Shown here: piece after piece, positions 1 to 11,168 of the stretch | How the letters are laid out: the number at the start of each line of letters is the position of its first letter | How positions within the stretch are numbered: the first letter of the stretch is position 1 | Notes under the pieces: model-generated | Databases searched by the model: none | Seen by the model: the letters and a program-made list of their open reading frames with translations, nothing else | What the model was told of the DNA's origin: nothing | Made by a program: the position numbers and the translations under genes | Source of the DNA: Marsupella aquatica | Lineage: Eukaryota; Marchantiophyta | NCBI GenBank assembly: GCA_973895155.1 | Contig: OZ316894.1 | Location: 11,284,001 to 11,348,000, forward strand | Length of the DNA stretch: 64,000 nucleotides | Reading direction: 5' to 3'

Positions 1-131
1 AACACGAGCTCTCTTTCTTGAACGTTCGACCGGTATTCCTCCTCAGACTTCTGGAATTCCATTAAGGACATCTCCAATTCATCGAGGATCTCCCTGATAG
101 CCAGTTTAAGATTAGACTCTGTTTCGATCTT
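1..131 (-). pseudogene. Edge-truncated coiled-coil-like ORF fragment
   Basis: The minus strand is open for 43 codons, from just after a TAA at 132-134 down to the window edge. The residues are rich in Glu, Leu, Ile and Lys with heptad-like spacing, as in a coiled coil. No start or family motif is visible and the rest lies outside the window. It could be the end of a retroelement gag-type ORF or chance; I cannot tell. Confidence 0.2.
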
Positions 132-252
132 TTAGAGTTGGTTTGTCAATAGGGTTTGGGGTCCGTCCTTACAGCGCTTGTGAAGGGAATTAGCCTCTAT
201 AGTACAGAAATTGGTGGAAAAGGACTATTTGATGGAATGAGTATCCGGTTAA

Positions 253-567
253 GATGCATTACACACCTTTAACAGGGACAATTATATTGTTTGTAAAATT
301 CGCAGTGTTATGAAACAGATAGCAGCTTCCATAGGCGTACAGAACTTATTGATTCAGAAATGAACAAATAACACACAGGCTATAGCTCAAATTAAGCACA
401 ACGATAATAGTGTGTGCAAAAAATATGTCAATGACATTTTGGGCGAGCTCCAGAATCTTAAAGCAGGAGAGGGCTTACAGCTACGTGGAGAGTTACTACA
501 CAAGAAGTTTGAGAGTTCCCAGACATTTGGGTCAATCTGGAGGGGACGCTTAGACAAGCTGTTCTAG
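253..567 (+). pseudogene. Degenerate coding remnant, unknown protein
   Basis: This frame is open for 105 codons apart from one TGA at 361-363 and ends at TAG 565-567. The composition is protein-like (many Lys, Gln, Ile, Leu and a VCKKYVNDIL-type amphipathic stretch), but I recognise no domain. Stops just upstream (190-252) alternate with plausible coding text, which suggests a decayed transposon ORF. Chance is not excluded. Confidence 0.22.
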
Positions 568-3066
568 CTCAGTCAGTTGATACTCCAAATTTTGAGATCT
601 GGGAGCCGGAATGCAGACGTCTGTGACTATGTACAGTAGCTTCTAAAGTAAATCTGAATCGTGTGCATGTCTTCACTAATTGCTCGCTCGCAATTGAGTC
701 TTTAGTTGATACTTTTGATTGAGCTAGACAGTTCCTAGATTGGTTCATAAAGAACACAGTGTTTACATGACTAGAGTAAATGGACCTAGGAAGTAATGCT
801 ACACTTCAAAAGTCTGAGGTTTTCAGGCAACCTGCTGAGGTAAAGAATGCTCTCGTTGTGGTAGCTATCTTGGTGCTTTTTAATTCATTGCTTGTCCATT
901 GTAGAACGCTTCATGCATTACGTAACATCTGTTAGATTCTTAATTCATTTAAGCAACGAGGCAGACGAGTCATGGCGAGTTTTATCTGGGAATCCCTGCT
1001 TTCATTCGTTATGTAAGCCTGGGAGCTAGTTAAGGTTTCAGTGGAATAAGTAGGTTTTTCTCCTTTTCTATTTTATCAAGCTAGCTTACTGACTCGAAGA
1101 TGGAAGTCTGGCACAGCAAAGCTCACTCTACATAAGCTTCTGCTGAGACTACGCTCATGAAGCGGGACGACATCATGACATAGATGCTAAAGTAATCGTC
1201 AGTAAGGAACACAGACTATAAGTGCAACTAAAGGATAGTGACCAATCAGAGTTACCAGTGAGTAGGAGGCTTTTGGCGAGCTCATCGGATTTAGGGTTTC
1301 AATCCTTGTGGCCTAAGAAGCAGAATAGGAGCAAAACAGTGTCGATCCAGATTGCAGACGTTCTCTAACGCTGATCGTTTTCTTTGTTACAGAAGTTTGT
1401 GTAATCTCATTTGATAAATTTTGAACCAGAATCGACTTATTTAATTTCAAGATTGTGACCAGGGTCAATTTGAGAACAAGGCTACCCCAGTTCGTTGCTA
1501 GACATGATTTGCTATCTTGGAGTATGTCCAGGATTAACCTGGTAAGCAACTGGTGCTCTTCCAGCCCCCAATCGAAAAAGTATTGGTCGACCACAGGGGA
1601 AGAATACCTGACTCAATTAATACCTACAGAGAGATGACCTACACAATGCTACACATCACGTCAATTACCCATATTTATCTACAACGAGTGGAGGTCATAC
1701 GAAGCTGGAGGGGATGCCAACTTTAAGTGAGGCTTGAAACCATGAAACGCTCGATGCAGATACCCGGAGTCATCTAGCACTTGATGCAGATACACAAAAT
1801 CCTGACGTGATGCATTCTTGCACCTTGCTCAACTTTTTCGAAGTCCATCAATATTATTCTGAAATGGTGCAACTAAGGTGTTTCCAGTGAGTCTTATGGT
1901 ATGATCTGTTTCTTTTGTGGGGGTAGAGTCGCTCGCTTTGCTCAATATTTCTTTTACTTTCCTAGCGTTGATGACGCATGTCGAGTGAACGGCACAAAGG
2001 TTTGCTTGCCTGTATTACAGGGAACTTTCATTGGTATCTTGTCATTAGACGGTTGGAATTTTACTGCACATCTATCCATAGATTTTACTGTCATCATCAA
2101 TTAGTGGTCCGAAATTATGTTGGCCAGTTTTATTTTATCTGAAATGTTGTACCAATGGTAACTTGATATACAAACAAGAAGAACGGTCTCAGACATTCGC
2201 TTCAGGAAAAGAATCGAGTTAGAGATTCAGCTGACATGAATTCTTATTGGATAATAGGACCCAGAGATTCACCCTGACATGAATTCTTATTGGATAATAG
2301 GACCCAAAGACATCTTGCTTTGGATTGTTGATAGATTTTCGTTAGCTCTGCGAGCAGACCTGACTTTTTCTAGAGTTCAACTTGGTCGTTTGACTTGGCA
2401 ATCTTCTGGGGCCTTTTCAATTATGTTGCAGACATCCTTACCTCGCAAATGAAACATGTATCTGATGCATTCTGTTCGTGCCTCCGACATCAAATTCTTG
2501 CTTGTTTAAAAAACAAAGCAGATTCAAATTCGCCACCATAAATCAGGACCGCAGGTAAATAATGGAGATTTGTAATCAGAAAACAAAGGATAAACCTATA
2601 AATATTCTATATCAGTTCAGATTCTGAACAAACAGAACCATAGCTTATAGCTTAGACTCAAAATGTAGAGGACCACGAAGCAAACTGGATCGAGAGTTAA
2701 GGGAAAATGTCTGCGATGTTAATAAGAAAAGCTGAAATACATGAGAGGCTGGTCAATAGTTACAGCATCTTCGTGTCCTACTTGGAATGTGATTTATATT
2801 CTTATCTTATCTTATGTGTTATAACAATCATTCAACAACGGTGGATGAGTTCACGGAGAAAAGAAAGTAGAGGAGGCCAATCCAAGATCGGACTGCCGTT
2901 TCGTTTCAGGGGAATCTAAATTGCAAACCTCAGAAGAGGGTCACTGAAAAGACTGCGGGTCAAAACAACAAGAACACAGGGTAGATCACGAGATTGACGG
3001 TAGTTCTAATCTGGTGAAACAGAGAGTTTATAATGTACTGTAATTTGCTGCTACCCCGACCAGAGA
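568..3066. other. Gene-free stretch
   Basis: I see no convincing coding sequence or RNA gene here. The only clear structure is the direct duplication at 2221-2305. Short ORFs on both strands have no recognisable motif. Confidence 0.5.
2221..2305. repeat. Tandem duplication, 2 copies of 42-43 bp
   Basis: Two nearly identical units each begin AGAGATTCA and end ATAATAGGACCC. They differ only at the bases around the GCTGACATG / CCCTGACATG junction. It is a recent local duplication with no evident function. Confidence 0.85.
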
Positions 3067-3147
3067 GTCAATATGGCCGAGTTGGTCTAAGGCGCCAGTT
3101 TCAGGTACTGGTCCGAAAGGGCGTGGGTTCGAATCCCACTGTTGACA
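3067..3147 (+). tRNA. tRNA-Leu (anticodon CAG)
   Basis: This is a class II (long variable arm) tRNA-Leu gene of 81 nt without intron. The 7-bp acceptor stem pairs GTCAATA (3067-3073) with TGTTGAC (3140-3146), with one G-T pair, followed by discriminator A at 3147. The D-arm/A-box region is TGGCCGAGTTGGTCTAAGG. The anticodon stem is CCAGT/ACTGG with loop TTCAGGT, which places CAG at the anticodon. The variable arm contains CCGAAAGG. The T-arm is GTGGG-TTCGAAT-CCCAC and carries the B box. It decodes CUG leucine codons and is transcribed by RNA polymerase III from these internal A and B boxes. CCA is not encoded, as expected for a nuclear eukaryotic gene. All stems pair, so it looks functional. 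Confidence 0.92.
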
Positions 3148-3179
3148 TTTGCGTCTCCTCCTGCTGCTTTTGCAAACAA

Positions 3180-3345
3180 TTTAAGAAGCAAGGTGTGACT
3201 GGAGCTCGATTTTATATTTTTTCTGAGTAGACTAAGAGAAAAGGAGGTGCACACAAGTCTAATTGGAGCTCGATTTAACATTTGTTTTAAGACGGATGTA
3301 AGAGGTACACATCAGTCTGGCTGAAGCTCCATGTTTACATTATGG
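3180..3345. repeat. Three degenerate tandem units downstream of the tRNA
   Basis: Three diverged copies of about 55-60 bp share the pattern AGGT(G/A)..AC...TCT..(C/T)TGGAGCTCGATTT..CATTT. They start near 3190, 3245 and 3304. They sit directly 3' of the tRNA gene; no function is evident. Confidence 0.5.
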
Positions 3346-4424
3346 AGGAAGTTAGGAGCCACCTGAATGGGCGTTTCATTTGACAGATGCAAAGATAAAC
3401 CTGAACTTTTGAGTGCGAATTGTACTGTAGGTGACTTGGGGTGAGTACTCCGTGGTGTTCTATTCAAATTGATTGTCATGCCTATTTTGTAAGAATGATG
3501 TTGTTACATTCTTTGCCTAGTGTTCCAGGGACAACTCATGAGAATGGTGGGCTTCAACTCCATCTAGTTTCGGATAGAGGTTGTAATTATTACTGGCGAT
3601 AACCATTCATGAGGAACGTGGTATGATATATTGTCCAAAGTCTATGCCTATTTCTTTCATTGGTCTTGAAAATCCAGCTTGAATTTAACACAACCTTACT
3701 AAGAAAAGTAGTAGATGGATGTCAAGTATATGTTTTGGTCAGATAAATGAGTCACTCCACCCTAGTCCAGAGTGGGCTCTGATGGCTCTTTCTTGCTGGC
3801 AAGTAACTCCCAACAATGGATTGATGAAGCACGTCATTGAGATCTCAGCCCACCTTGTTATAATTGCAGCTGTGAAATCCAGACCAACTACCTACCTTGA
3901 GATTAATCTGGCAAGGATGGTTGATTGTGAGAGACTGGCTGCCTAAACATGAGGTGTTTTGGCTGCCAGGGACATGGACGCTCTTTCTCAATTGGTGCTA
4001 TAGCATGGTAAGTTCTTGTCTGCAGCCTGCTTAGAGTAAAAAGTTAGATCCCCCAACATAACTAGGTAAATGTATTTTTAGATTGAAGCCTCCATTGATC
4101 ACAAAGTTTGACAAGATGTTCAGATGAACTCTTGGAACTGGCATGGACCCCCCCTGAAACATTATTAATTACTCAGACATTATATTGTTCTGTACAAACG
4201 GCCGCTTTTGGGGTCAAGAAATGCTGAGGTTAGACATCGTGATCCATCTAAACTTCAACTTAAAACATTGTGGGCAGTATTCTAGGGCAGGGGAAAAAAA
4301 TGGTGGGCACTGATTTTCCTCTGACTTTGAAAAAACTAATTAGTAAACCGCCACTTATTCTTGCACTTATTGTTGAGGTTTTGGACCTCGTCAGTTTAAA
4401 ATGGATGGTTTGGGCCTATCTCAA
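3346..4424. other. Gene-free stretch
   Basis: No coding sequence, RNA gene or repeat of note is visible. A 75-codon ORF at 3719-3946 has no recognisable motif and is probably chance. Confidence 0.5.
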
Positions 4425-4790
4425 TGGGTCACGGTAACTGCACATCAAAACATGACATGTGCTCCCTAATTGCAAATCAAAATATGTAACTGTACATCAA
4501 AAAATGATATGTGCTAGGTAATTGCAAATCAAAATAAGACATATACAGCTTACAACAGTCTTCCATACCATGATAAACATCGTTATTTCTTTAAATCAAT
4601 GAGTGCACACCTTATTACCAGAGTAAATCTAGTAAATCACAACATTCTTCCATACCATGATAAACATCCTTATTTTATTTTAAATTAATTATTTTCTTTA
4701 AATCAGTGAGTGCACACCTTATTACCAGAGTCAATCTAGTAAATGAATCAGTGCAAACCTTATTACCAGAGTGATCTCAACAGGTCCATT
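4425..4790. repeat. AT-rich degenerate tandem repeats
   Basis: Two adjacent repeat families occur. At 4425-4550, units contain ACATCAAAA.ATGA.ATGTGCT..(C/G)TAATTGCAAATCAAAATA. At 4555-4790, units contain CCATACCATGATAAACATC.TTATTT and GAGTGCACACCTTATTACCAGAGT, which appears three times with decreasing length. No coding potential is evident. Confidence 0.7.
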
Positions 4791-7700
4791 AGAAATTTAG
4801 AACGCTTTGCATTGCATTTGGCATTTGGGCATTAAGTCGATGCCACTTCATCCTTTCTTATCTTCATTGGCAATGTGCTGAAAAGTCCACCAGAAAGCAA
4901 ACACGGAGTCTACTGTAGCAAAATATCCCTGCCCGTCTGCAACTAACGAGGTGTTGACCCCGACTCACACACTCCAAGCCTTAAACCGTGGCATTCTCTT
5001 CCATTAACAAAAATAATATTAAACAATCCACAATTATTTCTATTCCCAATCCCCAGAAGCACGTAATCTGTATGAGTGTATGACGTTGCGTCGTCACTGT
5101 ACATAATTAAGTATACTTATGTATGTTAAGCTGTAGAGGAGGGTTGATGGATAGGGTGGGAGAAATTGCCTCCCTGAAATCCTGAATCCTGAATCCCTGA
5201 CGACCCGGCCGTCCCTCACGGATATCCTCGGTTTCTGTTTCATCGATGTGAGTCATCTGACTGTAGTAAATTGTTGTGTGGGTAATTATGTCTTGCGCAA
5301 TTCAGAGATTGACTCATTACGTTCTGAGTCGTATAGGCAGTGCAAGGCCTCAAGCATGCACTGTCACGTTGGATTTCAACCCATAGCAAGCAAGTTTGGG
5401 AGCTTGCTGATCCCTTGTCACGAGGGCTGCTTATCCTGTGTCACGAGGGCTGCTGATCCTCTGTCAGTGTGGCTGTCGTTTGTCGCCAATCGCATGAGTA
5501 TTGTCTTGGGCATCAGCAAGCCTCTCGTTCATCTCGGAGACGACAGGCTGCCGAGTAAACCGTGCCTCTTGTATGCACGAGCCTCCTTTTCTGTGGAGTG
5601 TGGACCCCAGTATTACCTCCACTCTCTCTCTGTCTCGATTTCTCGATCTCTCTCTCTTTCTAAGCCACTTGTCCTTTATGCTCAACCTGATCGCTGATGA
5701 GCTGAGAATGTACGACAGTAATCGAAGCCCACTGGTCATCTTGACATCGTGTGCTTCAGGGATATGGTTCGTTTCTGGGAATTGAGCGAGCTAGCCACTA
5801 TTAAAGTTTGTGTCACACCCGAATGGAAAGAGTAACTCCCTGTGAAGCTACGGTGGTAATGATTGTGTTAGCATGGTTTTGGGTGGATCAAACTTTTCGA
5901 AAAAAATTGGATTCCACCAAGCTGTCATAATTCTTTGAGGGCCCAAAAAGTCACTACATTTTAGCCTGCAATTTTTTTCATTAGGTCAAAGCACCCCCTT
6001 CTCTTCTTTTCCCCAATTTTTTCTTTTCATTTCCCCAAATGAATTTCTTTGATTTTATTTGTTTATATCTTTTTATTCCCCTCCCTCCTGGAACCTCAAT
6101 TTATTAGGTGCTTTTGGCTTATCCAAGGGTGATAGTAAATTGTGATATTATTGGAGGGTCAGGATCTTGTCCCGATTTTTTAGCATTCTGCAAGCAAAGT
6201 ATCTGGGTTGGGACGGGATTGCATATTATAGAAGAACTATATAATATATTATGTAATGAGTTTCGAAGTTGGAGTCAAGGAATTATTGAATGCTTGTTTC
6301 TCCTGAAAAGGATCTTTTCTCCTGCCCAGAAGTCACTCAGGAGTGTTTGTTTGTTTGCTTGCCTGTTCTGAAAGATCCAAACAGCGAGGTTGAACCGCTT
6401 GAACAGCATCTATGGAAGACTAGTACTAGAGTAGTGGAGTCGCTTGGTTTCCAAGATTGAGTCACGTGCCTTTCACGTTGGACTCTAAACTAGAGCACAG
6501 GTCTGGCTAGTATACGTTTGACTTTAAATCCTGGAGTCTTTTCTACTTTATATTTATATTTATATGTTTTTGTTTTTTAAATAACATAGTTTCTTCCTCA
6601 AGTTTCTAACGTTCAAGCCCTGTGCTGTCTATGAGAAAGTAATCACTTTCCTCCACTGGTGAATCACAGGATAGTGGGTTTAGAGACAGACTTGATTGTG
6701 TGGAGCAAGCTAGTGTGTATATCAAACTCTCACAAAAGAAGGACTTCAATGGGGCAAGCTACTGTGTATATCTAACTCACACAAAACAAAATCACTGTCA
6801 AACTGGACCCAATAAAGGAGGAGAAAACAAGAGGGGAGAAAAGGAGGAAAACAAATAGCTCGAAAGCCTTAGAGTTCCTAACAATGGCAAGAAAACTAAA
6901 ACCCAACTAAGGAACAAACTGAAAAGCCTTGTAAAGATCCAGAGTACAGTGAGTAGGAGGATCACAGAGAAGCAGTTGTTTAAAGGCCCTGAAGGCAAGC
7001 TAATGGGAACTAGGCTCTGGCTTAGTATTATTGGATATACAGACAATTTCCAGCCCCAGTTGGCATAGACTTCCAAGTTCTAATACTGTTTAAACACATG
7101 AGCCAACCAACCATAATTTGAGATGACCCAATACTCGTGCACCAACATTCTTTGCCTAGCTGTACAGCAGTACAATCCAAACCTTTTAACCTTCCAATCA
7201 CTACTTGGGACACTACACCCATACTAGATTACTAGTTAGTCCCTTCCTCCAAAAGTTTATCAACTTGTGTCCAACACCATATGTGCACCGCAAACAAACC
7301 CCCCTCTCTTTGCCTTCCCTTTCTGTCACCATCTTTTCTACTTACCCTACCCTTTTCTTTGTCCGAACCAAAGCCAGCCTTGACACCCATTTCAGCCTAT
7401 CCAACTGTGCCAAGAAAACCTCACAAAACTGGGATGATTGTGTTTTGTTTCTATCTGCCAAAATTTGCATGGTCACCCTGGGCATGTTTTTTCAATGAAA
7501 TCTACTTCATAATCGGGAGCTAATTACGCTATTTTCAGGGCCTACATCTAGAGTGAAGCCTCTAAACCTAGTCTCCTAGGACCTAACTCTCCTAGGGCCT
7601 AACTTTGTTAGGTGTGAGAGTGGAAACCGAGAATAGGTGGAAACCGAGAATTGATTTTTACAGAAGAAGGGCCCCATTAGATGTACACATGTTTTAATTT

Positions 7701-9200
7701 TTCATTGCGTTTAAGAGATCACTAATTATCACCAGCTGTATAAAGAAGTGGGACGGCTATAAAGAAGTTGGAACTTGGAAGGCGAAGAGCTTTCACTGGA
7801 AGGACGAAAGGAAGATCGTACTGCATCAGTTCTCCTTCTTTTTGCGACAAAAGGAGCAAAAAAGTTTTAATGCGAATCATCACCTCAGTTCTATATTATG
7901 CGGTCAAGTGATTAAAGATTGCTCGTCACCTGGGCCCATCCCCGACTCCGATCATGGTCTTTACCGATCGAGCCATTTCTTGTGAGATGCCTTCTTGGCC
8001 AGATTGCCTGCCACGCTACAGAGCAAGTGTTCGGAATGTTTTCACAGAGCAACTTTGGGGATGGAGGATTGTTACTTCCGAACTCAACTGGATAGGCTCC
8101 CAGCTTTTGGCAGAGGAGGCCTTTCCAAGTTTGCATCATCTAGTCAGGCGTCGATCAAGTCGTTTGATCAGCTCAGATGACCGCAATCACACCTGAAAGT
8201 ATCATTCATGCCCGCTTGAAACGCTTCAGAACGACGTCAGTTTGCCTTCCTCGGCATCTCCCAAACCAATCCGAGCTGGAGAAGGTCCAGTTCAGATAAT
8301 TGTTTCAATCATTGTTATGATTAGGCGACAGTTGAATGAAATTCTCGCACTTCAGTATCGTGTTGCTCTTAATTGAAATTCCATTTGCAGCAAAACCTCG
8401 TACTTTTGAAATTTCTTGCTCCAGAGTAGCGTTCTACACACCCAACGGGCAGGTCAGATAATAAGAACCTGGGACTGCTGTTGAGGGCATGGATCAGAAT
8501 TTGGCCACGACCTTAAGGTCCTTACTCGTTACCGCAGTAGAACTCTCCTTTACCAAAAGATTCGCGCACGCAATCGGAGAGTCATCGATTCAGGTTATCC
8601 AATGCATCGACAGCCTGAAAATCCGCACTCGGGCCTTCCAGCAGACGGCAAATGATCCCTCGTCATGTCCCCTTCACCGTAAAGCCGCCATCCGTGGACG
8701 GGGCGCAATCATGTTCTGAATGGTCATTCAGGGTCCTTTTGTGGAGAGATATTTCTCCCTGCCGGACATTTTTCCCTTCCTAGTTCCTTTCCTGCATGCT
8801 CTTTGATTCTTTTAGTTTCCCTGGAAAAGTTTTGCACAGATTTCCATTTCAAGAAACAGTGAATGCTTTGTTCTTATGTTCTCATGATTCTCTCCTTTAT
8901 TGGGGTTTCTCACTTTTGGGTTTGTCCCATGTTCGCTTTGGCGTCCACGTTCGTCTTGCAATGATATTTATGCTTCTTCACCAATTCTGAGACCCACCAC
9001 CTGCCCACTTCCCCCACTTACTCACGTTCAGTCCCCCAGACAATCCGAGGCAGCTTAAGCAATGTGTCATTTGCTCATTGATTGACAAGTAGAGCATTTG
9101 ACATTCTCCGATCTCGGCTATCGTTTGGGTTCCCACCATAGATTTGTAACATCAAAGCGAACTGGCATTATTCAGTTCCCTACCATCTAGATGCCGCTTT
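4791..9200. other. Gene-free stretch
   Basis: Several ORFs of 60-150 codons exist (for example 5248-5697 on the plus strand), but they overlap on both strands, lack motifs and look random. I found no RNA gene or transposon terminus. CT-rich text at 5620-5665 resembles a plant untranslated or promoter region, but nothing downstream supports a gene. Confidence 0.4.
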
Positions 9201-10722
9201 CTGATTCTGCAGAGAGGGATGTAGAGAGAGAGAGAGAGCTAGCGAGCCAGCCTCGCAAGTGACGACTATACCAGCTCCACTGGTGTGTACCGTGTATGCA
9301 AAATGAGGTGACGCCTCAACTTCCTACGGTTGCATCAGCATCCTGTAACAGCTACAGCAATTATTAAAACCATTCACCTGTGGCACATGGGTCCACTTAT
9401 GCAGTCGGCCATTTTTAGCATTATCCCCTACTGGCTACTCTCATCTACTCTCGTTCCCTGGTTGTAGTCCGTGAACTTTTTAATCATTTTCCCGATTCTT
9501 CTTCGTTCTTTCCACGGCGGCTGGGACCTGCTTCGCCAGCATCGATCCTCGAGCTTCTTCCTTCACGACCGGGCCAGCCACCATGCAATGACCATCTTTC
9601 TCCCCTATATGGACCGCCGTTGCTTTGCAAGGATGAACCATGAACCATTCAATTTCCTGGCGTCTGTCGATCTAGCTACCAGCTCTGTTTCTCTTAGGCC
9701 TCGATCGCCTGTAACCATCATTTTTCGAAGCTCGATGTACCGCCCCTGTGACGGACCACTCTCGTCTATTGAGAATGGTCCTTGTCATCTTCTGCAGTGT
9801 TCGCTCTCGCAACTCTCGGACGGCGGAATTCTATTCAGACTGACGGATGATCTCGTCGATCTTCTGCAGTGCCCCTCCACATTTCTTTACAGATTGACGG
9901 GGAGCTCCTTGCAGCTGGCTTTCGAGTTGTCCAAACAGAAACCGAGTAAATCAAAACTGCTTGTGTTTTCAATTTCTTGATCAAATTATTTACGACGTTC
10001 TTCTTCTCTCAAGCTGCTCTGCTTTCTTTACTTACCGGATTACGTCGACTTAACTCGAATCGTCATCAGTAATGGCATTATTCACTTCAAATCATGAGAA
10101 CGTCGGTTCTTTCAACTCAAATCTTCGTTCATTGCTGGAAATCATTCCCTGACTTCGTACTTTCGTTCCTTGCGAGATTGAGAGTGACCTCAACATTTCG
10201 GTACCGAAATTCAATTCTGCCTCTCTGCTAACGCCAAATTCCCCGAACTTCATCAGTAAATGTGTAGGTCTTTCTCTCTAGCATGTGGGATGAATCTTCT
10301 GATTGCACCGGATGACCGGAGGATCTCGTCTATCCTCCAGAGCGGTCATTCTTGGGACTACTACCTGACGAAAAGGTTTTGTCGATCATTTGTCAAGTTT
10401 GTAGGGCTTTATTTGCTTGTCTTTATCGATCAACAAGGCTGACCACCATTAAGAGCTCTTTCGATCAGAGGATCTCGCCCATCTACCGTCCTTGCACTTT
10501 CTATCATTGTCTACTGTGCGCTACTGTAGGTCCGTAGGCCCCGTTTCCAACTTCCTCGATCGACCGTCCAGAAGCTGCATTTACTCAGCTGATGATGTGA
10601 GCGCAGGCATTTTCTGTGCTCATCAGCAAAATTCGAGAACGAAAAGCTGGCCGCCAAATCCGTCCGTTTTCGAAGAAAACAAAACGCTTTCTCTCTCGTC
10701 GCGTGCACCACCGCATGCATGA

Positions 10723-10786
<64 letters not shown>

Positions 10787-11168
10787 TGTGTCCCTCTCTC
10801 TCACATTCCTTGCTCGGTCGCTCGCTGGGCCAGGCCAAGGTAACGGATAAACTCGGGGATTGCTGGGGCCCCCCGCCTGTCGAATTGGCAACTGTCCTAA
10901 ATCTTCGTGCCACTCGTGATCGACGGCTTTTGACCACTGCTGCTTTATATTACGTTTGTCTTAGCTCGCTTTCTCTTTCTTCTTTTTTACTGTGCGCACA
11001 GCTGAGTTTATTTCTGTACGATCAAGTAGCTGGGTTATGTTGCCTTGAATCCCCCCGACGTAGGGTCCCAACAAAAGCATATTCTCTGCGATTCAAAGTG
11101 TGACAAGATAATGACGGACCAGCCATCCACATAGACACAGAGAGAGAGAGATAGAGAGAGACCAAGCT
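9201..11168. other. CT/GA-rich region without identifiable gene
   Basis: Three simple-sequence tracts cluster here: (AG)8 at 9223-9238, a long CT tract at 10722-10774 and a GA tract at 11139-11160. Such tracts are common near plant promoters and 5' untranslated regions. A 169-codon plus-strand ORF (9471-9980) has no motif I recognise and no splice-linked partner. I make no gene call. Confidence 0.35.
10722..10786. repeat. (CT)n microsatellite followed by (CG)n
   Basis: About 26 CT dinucleotides, interrupted once by TTTC near the start, run directly into five to six alternating CG dinucleotides (10775-10786). The alternating CG tail could adopt Z-form DNA. The purine-pyrimidine asymmetry and length make it likely to be polymorphic. 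Confidence 0.95.

Noticed and set aside
3033-3281. Short ORFs covering 3067-3147 on both strands
   Set aside because: The sequence is a fully paired tRNA-Leu gene; the ORFs are coincidental.
5248-5785. 149-codon ORF overlapping others on both strands
   Set aside because: It contains CT-rich simple sequence and shows no conserved pattern.
9471-9980. 169-codon plus-strand ORF
   Set aside because: It has no recognisable motif, no splice-linked neighbour and a Ser/Leu/Pro/Arg composition typical of random frames.
10511-10937. ORFs with long Arg-Glu or Ser-Leu repeats
   Set aside because: They are translations of the CT/GA microsatellite at 10722-10774.
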